NCBI RefSeq assembly: GCF_000340215.1
Contig: NW_006921535.1
Span: 3,706,596 to 3,770,595, forward strand
From: Pseudocercospora fijiensis CIRAD86
Taxonomy: Eukaryota; Ascomycota; Dothideomycetes; Mycosphaerellales; Mycosphaerellaceae
Length of the DNA: 64,000 nt
Direction: 5' to 3'
The translations under genes and the position numbers were made by a program. The number at the start of each line of letters is the position of its first letter. The stretch's first letter is position 1. Positions 1 through 10,384 of the stretch are shown one piece after another. Below the pieces are notes generated by a model. The model ran no database searches, was not told where the DNA came from, and saw nothing but the letters and a program-made list of their open reading frames with translations.

Positions 1-1
1 C

Positions 2-2068
2 TAGTATACTATTCAGGTCTACACGGACTATAACAACCTCCGTAGAATCACGAAGGTTACTAGGGTTATAGGTCGACAGGCTAGATAGGCCGTCTACCTC
101 GCCGGGTTCGATTTTAATATATTATACCGGCTAGGCGTAAGTAACCCTACCGATAGCCTATCGAGGCGACCTGATTACAATAGCGAAACCTAATATATCA
201 ATTCTTTGTTTCTAACCCTATAGTACAAGATCGCTATAGCCCGTATTGTTAATAAGCAAGCGTAGGATAAGCGGCTTACCGGACTCCGCGACGGCTTAAA
301 GCATATTAATACTCTTACTATATTAACAGTACGTGTTAAGGCAAGGGCTAAGGATATAGATAGGAGAAGTTATAATAACTCCCTAGTCGACATCGCAATA
401 TATAGTAACAGCGATAGTACTAATATAGTTAATCCGGCTGCTAGTGCTATTAGATATATATAATACGTACCTCGTTTAATAGCGAGGGTGCTATTAAATG
501 ACCTTGTAAATGGGGATAGTCAATCGTTTATAGATGAGCTGTTACGGGCTTAGCAGAGGGACGCCTTTGCTACTAAACGTATCGACAAGCTTATAAGTAG
601 GCGAAAGACTCGACCTAGTAAGAGTAACAATTAGTCGATCGATAACAAAGGTCATTTAAAGTTCAAGGGCAGATACTATGTCCCCGCTAAACATTCGATC
701 CGATAAGAGCTTCTTAAGCGATACTATAATAGTAAGCTTGCCGGTTACTATAGTATAGAGAGGTCGCACGAGCTACTATCGCGTATATACTACTAGCTAA
801 ATAGTAAGCGGGATATAAAGGAATACGTTAATACGTATGCTATATATTAACGTATTAAGGCACTAAAACATTAGCCTTTTAGCGAGTTGTCCTTATTACT
901 AATCCCTTATAAGCCATTTGCAGAGCTTATAATAGACTTTATTATAGGCCTTCTACCTGCCAAACGTAGGGGCAGTAAGGACATCTTCGATGCTATCCTT
1001 ATTATAGTAGATCGGTTTACTAAAGGCGCTCGATATATCCTAGCACAGAAGGATTGGACTGCTATTAATATAGTAGAGGCTCTATAGAGCAACATCTTCT
1101 ATACCTATTAGGGAACCCCTAAGGGGATAGTCTCTAACCGGGGTACGACATTTACATCCTATTATTAGAGCGAGATATGCCTATAGCTAAGACTGAAGTA
1201 TCGGCTATTAATAGCCTTCTATCTACAGACTGACGGTTAAACAGAGAGGCAGAATGCTACCCTATAGCAGTACCTACGCAGTTACATCAACGAGAACCCT
1301 AACGACTAGGTTAACCTCCTACAGCCTATAGAATTCGTATACAATAACAGTGTACACTCATCTACTAAGGTTTCGCTATATATAGCTATAATAGGTTAGA
1401 ACGCTGCTATGCTACAAGACCCCCTGTCGCTCGAGGCCGAGCGTAAGGAAAGGGAAGCGCGTTAAGTACCCGAAACACTAGCGGCTATTAAGAGGGTTCA
1501 AAAGATGCGAGAGATTTACGCTAAGTTGGCTAACAAACTAGCAAAGGCCTAGGCATATTAGAAGGCCTACTATAACAAACACTATACGCTAATAACTTTC
1601 AAGCAAGGCGATATAGTTATACTAAGTACTAAGAACCTCCGTATCCGCAAACACCTATTACCTAACGGCAAAACAAGGCCTAAGCTCGCACTAAGATACA
1701 TTAGTCTATTCCGTATTCGAGAAGTTAAGGGCTCCTCCGCATAGGCCTACTAGTTGTAGCTTCCTCCTTATTATACTATCTATAATACCTTCTATATATC
1801 CCTCCTTAAGCTATATTACCTACGCGAGGGGGATAAAGCCCCTACTAAACACGAAGACATACTAGCGGATAGTAAAGAGCTATAGTCTATAGAACGTATC
1901 CTAAAGCACCGGACTAGGCAAGGCAAGAAGGAGTACCTGCTAAGATAGCAAGGCTATTTACTAGAATAGGACTTATAGGAAGCTGAAGACTCCTTTAAGG
2001 ACATAACCGAGTTATTAGATAAGTATTAGACTAGCGTAAAGAACAAGAAGAAGGCTAAAAGCTTATAA
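2..2068 (+). pseudogene. gypsy pol remnant: RNase H end, integrase, chromodomain (A0)
   Basis: One frame can be followed from the left edge to a TAA at 2,066-2,068. It starts in the RNase H C-terminus (TDYNNL, then QARWAVYLAGFDFN with one W lost to TAG, then SRRPDY). An HHCC-like region follows at about 690-860. The integrase core is the only part still open, at 887-1,087 (IDFI, GSKDIFDAILIIVDRF, KDWTA). The frame ends in a chromodomain at about 1,900-2,060 in which Trp codons have become TAG. Stops are almost all TAG at expected Trp or Gln positions. The integrase would have joined the element cDNA to host DNA, and the chromodomain would have tethered it to heterochromatin. It is inactive. 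Confidence 0.85.
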
Positions 2069-3397
2069 TGTTACTACTAAGGCCTAGGATTAATGCCACC
2101 CCTAGGGTGCTATTAGCTAACTAATCAGAAGCAAGCAATTGTTAGCAACAAAGGACAATAAGACTATACTACTATAGTAAACGCGCACCGAGTGTTAACA
2201 AGCGCGCTACGACGCGTTAACTAATTGCCTACTCTTTTAAGGATTCTACCTCTTTACTAACGCGCCCTATAGGTCCCCTTCTTATTCCCTTATTCCGTCG
2301 AGGCCTCGAGGCCTAGGCAATCGGCGTAACCGGCGCGGCTATATTAGTAACAGTATTGCGGGGTGTATTGCTGTTTAAGAAAGGAAGGATACCGCTATAT
2401 TAGTAACGGTGTTACCGAGTTGTTATTAGTTAAAGAAGGTAAAGTTAGCGCTAAGACGACTAGCGCTGCTATTGTTAATATTACTTGCTGTTATCGCTGC
2501 GCCTATAGATATAACCTTACCTACACTACGAGCCTAAGGCACCTTTAATCAAAACTTTAATTAAAGCTTTAAGCCTGTTAAAGGTTTGATTAAAACTTTG
2601 AGGCTAAGTTAAAATTTTGACTAAGTTAAAAGATTAAGCGACTAATGGACTAACTAAGGGCAAAACTATAGAGCTAAGCTAGCCGGGGTCGATCTTGCGG
2701 ACAATAGGTTACTCCTCGATCTTTCCGACCCTTTAAGCGAGGCGAACCTCTACTACTACACTTATAATAGCCTTTACCTATAGAAACTAGAAGAACTGAG
2801 TTTTTTAAAAAGATATAATTAGTTAACACTTGAAGGCTGCCAAACCTAACCAATTTAGGCTAGTGAAACTACGACAGTAAATAATAGCCCTCGTAATAAT
2901 AAGAACAACCCTCGGAAGCGGACAAACCCTCGGAGCGGACATTTCTAGGTCTGTTAGAGTAGACGCAAAGAACTCGTACGACATTACTTAGAACGGAGGT
3001 AGTGCTACAATACCTCGTACGTCTACCTATTATAGCAGGGAAGACGCGCTCGTATTATAATTAGTCGATAGTCCTTAATTCTTATAGCTTTATATCCCTT
3101 NNNNNNNNNNNNNNNNNNNNNNNNNNNNNNNNNNNNNNNNNNNNNNNNNNNNNNNNNNNNNNNNNNNNNNNNNNNNNNNNNNNNNNNNNNNNNNNNNNNN
3201 TATTATAAGGATAGCGCAGTTAGAGTTGATATTGTATTGTATAGAGGTGAGGTTTAATATAGTTATATAATCAGGTAGTTAATTGTTCAATTTAGCGCGG
3301 CTAAGCAGCTTATTAGACTTGCTAAGTTAGCGGCAATAGAGGTCGGGATTGGAATATAGGTAGGCTACGAGGGCGCGGCCTTTAGAAGGGAAGCGTG
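2069..3397 (+). other. 3' spacer of gypsy A0, no recognised gene
   Basis: This stretch lies between the pol stop and the 3' LTR and is repeated in A1, A2, A3 and A4, so it belongs to the element. A 61-codon open frame at 2,363-2,548 has no recognisable domain and is not conserved as an open frame in the other copies. Several short inverted TTTAATTAAA-type runs lie at 2,545-2,620. An assembly gap interrupts it at 3,101-3,200. Confidence 0.7.
3101..3200. other. Assembly gap (100 N)
   Basis: Exactly 100 N, a conventional unknown-size gap. In A1 (about 19,470-19,515) the flanking sequences are separated by only some 20-30 bases, almost all of which are already present on the two sides of this gap. 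Little or no real sequence is therefore likely to be missing. Confidence 0.95.
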
Positions 3398-3594
3398 TGT
3401 TAGGGCTAAAGAGGCTATACGTGATTGGTATGTGACTAGGCCGAGTAAAGCTAGGGTCTCGATGCCTTAGGTAGGGCTTAGCGCTTAGCGTTAGGCCAAC
3501 TCTCCTGCCTTCCTCCCTCTCCTCCTAGATCCTTATCGAATACTAAACGGATTCACTACCACCCTATCTACCTACTAACATAACCCTTCTTATA
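3398..3594 (+). repeat. 3' LTR of gypsy A0
   Basis: A roughly 197-bp LTR beginning TGTTAGGGC and ending CCCTTCTTATA, matching the LTRs at 19,703-19,898 and, inverted, at 33,248-33,443 and 46,726-46,923. The CTAGGGTC and GCTTAGCGCTTAGCG segments are common to all copies. Confidence 0.82.
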
Positions 3595-3699
3595 GGGTGT
3601 TTCCCTATAGCTACTAGTATATATCTACTACTCCTAAGTCCTTACCTTACCGTACGAAACCTTAAAACATGCCGACCGATATTATATATATACTAGGCG

Positions 3700-6600
3700 C
3701 TATACTAGGAAGGGTAATAACGAGACGATAGTCGAAACAGTCTAGTATACGAGCGAGATTGCGACAACGTCGAGAGGAGGTCGTATACTTACCTTCGAGC
3801 CTATCGAGTCCTAGACGACGATTAGGGCTAGATTTATCCTCTCCGAATCCTAGTAGTAGGAATTTATTATAGGGTACTACTATATAGTCCTTACCTTTAC
3901 GGAGTCTAAGTAGAAGGTTATTCGGAGATATAAGAACATCGAGTATTAACCTAGATATCTTCGAAAAGGCTAGCTAGGCGTATCTTTAGAAACCCGAGTA
4001 TACCGAGCAGTTTAATTAATAGGTCTATAAGATATAGTTCCCTTTATACTTATATTCGAAGGAGTATAAACTCCGGAAGTACTCGATACGATAGGGTAGT
4101 AAGGAGCGAACGGATACATTCTAGAAGTTCTCTATAGAGGGGGCATTATACCGTTATACGACTTCTCGACTTAAAGGTTAACTAGTAATTGTCTATAACT
4201 TCTACGGTTTAATCTTAAAATACCCGAAACTAGGGGATAGGAACTTATCGCCTACGAACTATCTCTATTCTAAACAGTATCGGGAATCTTAAGAAGAGAG
4301 GAGGGTTAATATAGATATAGCGTTCTAGAAAGAGGCACGTCTTCTAACATACCGGCTATAGCTACCGGCTATAGCTACCGGCTATAGCTACCGGCTACTT
4401 TTATTAACCGTAGAGATCTAGCTAATTATTATAGGCTACGCTTAAGGAAGCTCTAGGATTAAAGGCTACCGATTTCTCCCCTAAAGACTTTAAGCAACTA
4501 GTAAACGAAATACTAGCTATAAACGGTCTTCCGGAAGACTTCTACGAAAGGGAGTCTATATAGAAGATATACCTATATCTTATAAACTACCCTCCCCTAT
4601 TTCTCGGCGCGACAACCTAGCGTATTATATTCGAAAAGAATAAAGAGGCTACATTAGACGATATTCGAGAGATCCTCCGTAATACTCGCCGAGTAGCTAT
4701 TACTATCGATAGCTAGTTAAGCTAGACTATAAGAGCCTCCTTCCTCTCGATTATACTATACTTTATTAATTCGGATTAGAAATTCTAGGAACTTATAATC
4801 GGATTCCCTAAAATTCTAGGTTCCTATACTAGTAAGGATATAGCGAAGCTTATCTATACGGCAATAGATAGGGTTAGCGTAATAACGAAACTAATCTCGA
4901 TTACTACGGACAACGCTAGTAATAATCGAACATTATATAAGGTATTATATATACAATTCACTTATATATATCTTTAAAATTACTAATTGTATCGATAGGG
5001 TCGAGTATATAGAGGAGATTATAAGGTCTATAATCTAGCTTAATCTTCCGAATATTAAGCTCGCTACGATTCCGGATACGTACGATAATACGTACGATAA
5101 TAACGATAAAGAGGAGCCTAGTAATAGCCCTAGCCCTATTAAATCGGAGCCGACGTCGTTGCTAGTTATATCCCTATAGAAGTTTCTCTACCTCGCTTAT
5201 ATAGTTTAAATCGCGATCCGAGCCCTCTTTAAGACGCTTAAAATTACACTATTAAACGACGACTAATAGAAGATCCTAGATAAGGATAAAGCAAAGTCGA
5301 AAGTCGAGAAACTCGTTATAGTAATAAAACGGGATAAGGCCGAGAGCCTCGCTCTCGTTTTATATAAGGTATAACTTTTGTCCGTAGCCGGTACCTATAG
5401 CCGGTAACTTAGTATAGTTCTAACTTTTTTTCTCTAGCTTCGTCGTCTAGCAATATATACGAACTCGAGCTTATAGAGATATAACCGATTCGAGGCTATT
5501 TAAAAGAACCTAATCGAGCGCCCTAAAACCGATATCTAGAATATCGTATAGAATAAGCGATAGCAAAAGCGGCCTCCTTAGCGCCTACTCCGTTTTACCT
5601 AAGACGTTAAGACCTAGTTCGATTCGACTTTCTATATAGTTACGAGGGGATATACTTTATATACCGCTCTCGAGATCTATTAGAGTTCCGAGGGTATTAA
5701 GTAGCTCGGCCTTACCGCCGCCGAATAGCGCTAAGTAGAGTATCTCGTCGATATTAGTAATTATTACGCGAAGGTTACTACTACGATTAGAAGAACCTAA
5801 GGACCGATAATCTACCTTATCTTTACGTACTATAACTAGCTCTTTAACGAGCTCGACGAAACCGTAGCTAAGCTAGCTAAGAAGAGCGTTCCCTAGAAAG
5901 TAGCTATAACGAAAGCTATAGACACCTCCTATACTAAGTTATATAAATATTATAGTGCTACCTTTAAGTCGTTCGGAGATATCTATAGCGTTACGTACTT
6001 ACTTAACCCGGTAGAAAAGGATATATACTAGTAGAGGCCGGAATAGAAGGCAGACGAGGTATAGCCGAAGCATTACTAGACTATTCTAGAAAAGATATTC
6101 TACGAGCGTCGGAAAGAAACTAGTCTAAATATAGCTCCTATAAAGAAAAAGAAGGTTTAGAAGGCTCCGATATTATACCTATTTCGTAGGTAGGAAGTAG
6201 AGGCAGAAGAGGAAGCAACTACTAAAGTAAATAAAGAAGAGTTCGATCTCTATCGGCGCGCGAGTAAGTATAAATCCGTAGGCTCGGAAAGAGGGCTAAT
6301 AATCTCTAGATCTTACCGGTCTTCTAGACGAATTTAGAGACAATATTCTCGCTATATAGTAGCGGTTAGAGCCTAAGTTTCTAACGATAGCGTCGGTCGC
6401 TCGGAACGTCCTCGCTATACCGAGCGTAGGTATAGGCTATAAGAGGTCTTTTAGTATCGCTCGTTATTAGGTCCGCTTTAATCGAAGACACTCGCCTACT
6501 ACTTTCGAATCTATTATAGTATTCCGATACTATCTCCTCTACTAGAGTCGCTAAGGTAGGTTACTAAAGATTATACTAAAGGAGTTAATCGAGGAATTAG

Positions 6601-6790
6601 AAAACCTTAAGATCGAAGAAACCTAGGAGCGCGAAGAGAATACGAAATTTAGTCTAAGCGAAACCCTAATTAGCGATAACGAAGAAGAGGAAGGCGGAGG
6701 TAGAAGGCGATACCGGATCGAGAAGCGGAAACGTATATAGGCTTAGAGTAGCTTTAAAGAGACGAAGCGTTTACGTAGAAGGTAATATAG
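3700..6790 (+). pseudogene. hAT-family DNA transposase remnant
   Basis: A RIP-mutated transposase of the hAT superfamily, which moves DNA elements by cut and paste. Visible landmarks in order are an acidic-residue region with TIDS and a lost Trp at about 4,695-4,720, the sequence TTDNASNN at about 4,895-4,925 (the hAT second-aspartate motif), an LNP...Y region near 6,000-6,030, and the C-terminal dimerisation motif at about 6,379-6,480 (ARNVLAIPS, then SFSIARY). Most stops are TAG at likely Trp or Gln positions, and some frame changes occur. The N-terminal limit is uncertain; 3,700-4,400 carries open stretches that I could not match. No convincing terminal inverted repeats or 8-bp target duplication were found, so the element's ends are unknown. 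Tandem CCGGCTA units interrupt the N-terminal part. Confidence 0.75.
4351..4401. repeat. Tandem CCGGCTATAGCTA units
   Basis: Four head-to-tail copies of a 13-bp unit (CCGGCTATAGCTA). The same CCGGCTA/TAGCCGG core recurs singly or in pairs at about 5,384-5,410, 6,796, 7,799-7,822, 8,884, 9,063, 9,102-9,125, 10,287-10,312, 11,077-11,098 and 11,318-11,341, and as a four-unit array at 9,660-9,710. These clusters are confined to 4.3-11.4 kb; single CCGGCTA matches elsewhere belong to retroelement coding sequence. Confidence 0.8.
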
Positions 6791-7149
6791 CTAGTATATA
6801 TAGCCGGTATATATCCGAAATATATTTCGAATTCCTAGGACCTAAACAGACTAGTTACTATAGCAACCTACCCCGCTTACCTACGGACTATTTCTAATTC
6901 TCTATTCGCTCTTCCTCTCCTTCTTCCCTTTCCTTATATTCTTAAAGACAAATATACCTTAAGGATTCGGCTCTTCGGGCCTTCCTAAGCCGGCTACCTC
7001 CCCTTCCTTAAGCTACTATCCTTTATACGAATCTAACGATAACCTACTAAGGCGGTTTAATAGAAGACTATTTATTCTAGAAGGTAAGAAGCATTAATAT
7101 CTTCTTACGATTATAGGCTTATTAATTTTCTAGGTCCTACCGATATACC
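6791..7149. other. RIP-mutated DNA, no gene recognised
   Basis: This is a short stretch between the hAT dimerisation domain and the basic tail of the first histone-like frame. It is pyrimidine-rich around 6,900-7,020. I see no domain. It could hold the 3' end of the hAT gene and the promoter of the histone-like gene. Confidence 0.4.
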
Positions 7150-7738
7150 CTCGTCGCCTAAACGCGTAGATAAATATCTTTAGAGCCTAAAGGGCAAGGG
7201 TAAAGCAAGCTAGGTATAGGGAGACCGTAGCGAGAACGAGATATCGGAAGAGTAAGACTCTCTATAGTATATACGAAGGAAAGGGATTCCTCGGAAAATA
7301 GTACTAAAAAATAAGAAGGCTTTAGGTAGATAAGAGAAGGCTAAAAAGAGTAGACGGACGAAGGCTATTATAAAGAAAAGTTATCTTTCTATTAAGAAAA
7401 AGGGAATAAGGTAGGACTCGACGATAAAGAAGCGGCGCTTTAAACTAGGTACTATTACCCTTCGCTAGATCCGGCTTTTCTAAAACAAAAGAGGGACCGA
7501 GCTTTTAATCCCTAAGACTCCCTTCTAGCGACTCGTCCGAGAAATTATATTAGATTTTCGGTCTAGTATACGATTTACGGCTAAGGCGATTAGTACTCTT
7601 TAGGAAGCTACGGAGGCATTTCTCGTAACCGAGCTTAAGCTTTTAAACCTACTTACTATCTATACGAAGCGGGTTACTCTTTAAAATAAAGATATATAGC
7701 TTCTAGCTAAAATTCGGCGTCGGTTTATAGCGGATTAG
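7150..7738 (+). pseudogene. Histone H3-like pseudogene, copy 1 (intronless)
   Basis: From 7,433 to 7,738 one frame reads as a complete H3 histone fold: R-F-K-L-G-T, then TLR, TELLIPKTPF, RLVREI, DFR, IRF, AI, TEAFLV, NLL, then TKRVTL and KDI. In-frame stops lie where histone H3 carries Gln55, Gln68, Gln93 and Gln125, each one C-to-T change from CAG or CAA, plus one more before NKDI. Loop lengths match canonical H3 apart from one extra residue before TELL, so the longer CENP-A loop 1 is not seen. The same frame upstream (about 7,170-7,432) encodes a long Lys/Arg-rich tail unlike the standard H3 tail. No intron interrupts the fold. Cargo of a transposon or a duplicated cellular H3 variant are both possible. 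It is inactive. The start is unknown because ATG is destroyed. Confidence 0.8.
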
Positions 7739-8135
7739 TTAGAAATTGTATTTAGTCGGTAGATTAACCTAGGAGGAGGCCTATTTTCGTATCCTTTTAC
7801 CGGCTATAGGTACCGGCTATATTTCTAATTTTATCTCCGCGCCGTCCCTAAATCTAAGGTACGAAGTAGAAACCTAGCGCTCTATATTTACCCGGCTATT
7901 ATAGAGACGAGCTATATTTAGATTAGTTTCTTCGTATATCGCGACCTAGTAGGTAGTAAGGGAAAGGGCGATAGAACGTTTATAATATATCTCTATTTAG
8001 ACCTAAAATATAAAGGTCCTAAGGAGCCCTAGTATCCTAACTATAAGGAGATTCTTTAGCATTAGCACTTTAATCCTCTATACTACGAGGCAGATAGCAA
8101 GCCTACGAGAGAGAAACTTTAACGAGAAAATTGAA
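7739..8135 (+). other. Possible coding continuation after histone-like copy 1, unidentified
   Basis: The reading frame of copy 1 continues to a TAA near 8,120, with stops that are all single-step RIP products. Short plausible strings appear (ETSYI, SFFVYRDL, GDRTF) but I recognise no family. A CCGGCTA pair lies at 7,799-7,822. Whether this was a C-terminal extension of the histone-like protein or a separate gene cannot be told from the sequence. Confidence 0.3.
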
Positions 8136-8858
8136 ATTCTCTATAATACGTAGCGCTATTATATAGCTATAGATACGTACTAAGTCCGGCAACTCGAAGA
8201 AGAATTAAGATAGCGTATTAGCGACCGAGGAGGAGATCGATAGTATACTAGTAGAGTCGAGGTCTTATAAGCGAAGTATAAGATAATATAGGCTCCTAGT
8301 TATTTAGAGTAACGTACTATATAAATAACTAGGTATATTACTCTTATTCACTTACGACCTATATCCTAGGATACTCTTCTCGTACTTTTTATACTCTTTT
8401 CTAATACCTTACCTATAATCGCTCCGCGATAACCGAGTAAATATAAGCTATAGGATTTCCGCTCGGTACCTTAGCCTTCGAGATACGGCGGAGTTGATTC
8501 TCTATAATACGTAGCGCTATTGTATAGCGACAGATACGTACTAAGTCTAGTAACTCGAAGAAGAATTAACTTAATTAAGATAGCGACCGAGTAGGAGATT
8601 AATAGTATATTAGTAGAGTCGAGGTCTTATAAGCGAAGCACGAGATAATATAGGCTCTTAGTCGTATAGAGTAACGTACTATATAAATAACTAGGCGTGC
8701 TACTCTTATTTACTTACGACTTATATTCTAGGATACTCTTCTCGTACTTTTTATACTCTTTTCTAATACCTTACCTATAAGCGCTCCGCGACAACCGAGT
8801 AAATATAAGCTATAGGGTTTCCGCTCGGTACCTTAGCCTCCGAGATAGGGCAGAGTTA
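8136..8858. repeat. 361-bp direct tandem duplication
   Basis: Two adjacent copies begin at 8,136 and 8,497, both with ATTCTCTATAATACGTAGCG, and both end in a CGAGATA...GAGTT segment. The period is 361 bp and the copies differ mainly by TpA versus CpA or TpG, plus short indels near 8,200 and 8,570. No coding potential was recognised in either copy. Confidence 0.85.
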
Positions 8859-9386
8859 AATTTAGAGCGATAGCTAGCACTCGTAGCCGGTATATAGAGA
8901 CGGTAGTAGGCCTTTTCCTACTAAATAACTAGCTTGTTTAGTATAGCCTACCTAATATTTCTTATATTTCCTAGTAATAGGCCTAGGTTACTTATAAGAT
9001 TACTATAGCTAGTAAAGGCATTACTAAAGAATATCTATACTATAGTAGGATACTATTATTACGCCGGCTATTTATTAAAAGGAGGCTTTCGCCTATTACT
9101 ATACCGGCTATATATGCCGGCTATATTTCAAAGTTTGCCGTACCTGCCTTTTTTAGCCGTACCTACCTTCTTTCCTTACTCTAACGTTACTATAATATAG
9201 GCTTGCGCGACGCTTACTCTATTGCCTAGCGATACCGCGATACTACCTCTCTCGCTATATTTAACCTTCGTATCGATACCTATACCTCTACGCTCTATAT
9301 CTACTATCTCCGTAATACCCTCGCTCCGCGCGCGCTTTCGTATACCTTCGTAACGTACTTTTTTCCTTAATTCGACGATTTTTATA
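8859..9386. other. RIP-mutated upstream flank of histone-like copy 2
   Basis: No gene was recognised. The stretch contains four CCGGCTA-type units (8,884, 9,063, 9,102-9,125) and a pyrimidine-rich run at 9,130-9,370 directly upstream of the histone-like frame, where a promoter or leader would be expected. Confidence 0.4.
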
Positions 9387-9651
9387 ATACCGAGTCTACT
9401 AAACTAAGTTACGACGCCTCGTAAGAAGGGACCTACTACTTCTACGGGTCGTAATAAGACCGGAAATAGTAGAACGAGTATAGTATATTAACGTAAGAAG
9501 GCTGCTACTACTACCGCTAGATCTAGTACTAGAAAGGGCGTCGCGAGTAAGGCTCCGCGTAAGACAACGGTAGGCAAGGCTCTACGTAAGACGACAACTA
9601 GCGCTTCTACTACTAGTAGCAATCGTACGAAGCGTCGATAGCGCCTAGGAA

Positions 9652-9742
9652 GTAAGTCCTATTTGTAGCCGGTAGCGTAGCCGGTAGCGTAGCCGGTAGC
9701 GTAGCCGGTATTCTTACTATCTTTTTACTAATCCTTCTTTAG
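9652..9742 (+). other. Intron 1 of histone-like copy 2
   Basis: Donor GTAAGT at 9,652, branch-like CTAAT at about 9,729 and acceptor TTTAG at 9,742. Removing these 91 bases makes the H3 core continuous and in frame. Four GTAGCCGGTAGC units (about 9,660-9,710) fill most of the intron. A kept intron argues against origin by retroposition. Confidence 0.8.
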
Positions 9743-9925
9743 CCGTAGCCCTCCGTAAGATTTGGTAGTATTAAAAGAGTTCTAAGCTCCTAATCCGCAA
9801 AGCTCCTTTCTAACGACTTGTTCGCGAAATTGCCTAGGATTATAGAACGGACCTTCGCTTCTAAGCCTCCGCGATAGGCGCCCTTTAAGAGGCTATAGAA
9901 GCCTACCTAGTTCGTATCTTCGAAT

Positions 9926-9973
9926 ATATATTTCTCTTCTACCTCTTTTCGGACTATGCTAATACTAGTTTAG
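9926..9973 (+). other. Intron 2 of histone-like copy 2
   Basis: 48 bases. The donor now reads ATATAT, which is GTATAT after one TpG-to-TpA change. GCTAAT lies at about 9,959 and the acceptor TTTAG ends at 9,973. Removing it restores the exact H3 residue spacing between FE and NL, where the unspliced frame would carry a 16-residue hydrophobic insertion. Confidence 0.7.
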
Positions 9974-10200
9974 CGGTTAACCTTATAGCTATCTACGCGA
10001 AGCGTATAACGATTATAGATAAGGATTTTAAAGCACTCGATTAGATTCTAAAAGGCTAGAATGTCTATATTCGAGATAGTACTAGGTAGGATAGATATTC
10101 TAGTAGGAAGGATATTCGTAGTATCGTCTATAAGCTTTTCTATATACGAAATAAGCCGCTGTTATACGGCGCTATATACCGCGGTCTAAATACTCTCTAA

Positions 10201-10384
10201 GTATATATATATAGTATAGTATGCTTTATTAGCCGTACGGAATAGAAGTCTTCGAAAATCCCGTTAGTTCTAAGGAGTAAAAAGGCCGGCTACGCTGCCG
10301 GCTACGCTACTAGGTTTTTTAAAGAACTAAAAGAAGATATATATTCCGGTTAATTTGTATTAGTTTAGATTTTTATAAAAAGAA
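10201..10384. other. RIP-mutated DNA, no gene recognised
   Basis: A short interval between the second histone-like frame and the minus-strand frame that follows. It contains a CCGGCTACGCTG pair at 10,287-10,312. Confidence 0.35.

Larger units (their letters stand above)
1..3594 (+). mobile_element. Ty3/gypsy chromovirus, family A copy A0, 3' half (RIP-mutated)
   Basis: The copy runs off the left edge of the window and contains the end of RNase H, integrase, chromodomain, a 1.3-kb 3' spacer and a 3' LTR. The same arrangement recurs in A1 (plus strand) and in A2, A3 and A4 (minus strand). CpA and TpG are strongly depleted and TpA enriched, the mark of RIP. This copy keeps a little more TG and CA than the others. 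The right boundary is the LTR end; no target duplication could be checked because the left end lies outside the window. Confidence 0.88.
9387..10200 (+). pseudogene. Histone H3-like pseudogene, copy 2 (two introns kept)
   Basis: Exon 1 (from an ATA at 9,387 that could be a mutated ATG, to 9,651) encodes a basic Ser/Thr/Lys tail. It contains KAPRK, four residues, then KALRK, the spacing of the canonical H3 tail, preceded by a TAR...ST segment. Joining 9,651 to 9,743 gives R-L-G-T-V-A-L-R, the start of the H3 core, with the Thr codon split by the intron. Exon 2 (9,743-9,925) continues KSSKLLIRKAPF, RLVREIA, DYRTDLRF, ASAIGAL and EAIEAYLVRIFE. Exon 3 (from 9,974) restores VNLIAIYAKRITI with exact H3 spacing, then DKDFKALD. 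In-frame stops in the core include H3 Gln55, 68, 76, 85 and 93. The frame stays nearly open for about 45 codons past the usual H3 end, to TAA at 10,198. It is about as close to canonical H3 as to CENP-A. It is inactive as it stands. Confidence 0.85.

Noticed and set aside
86..115. tRNA B-box-like GGGTTCGATT
   Set aside because: It encodes the GFDFN segment of gypsy RNase H and recurs in A1, A3 and A4; there is no cloverleaf around it.
4351..9710. CCGGCTA arrays as a CRISPR array
   Set aside because: Units are 11-13 bp and directly abutting, with no spacers, and the genome is eukaryotic.
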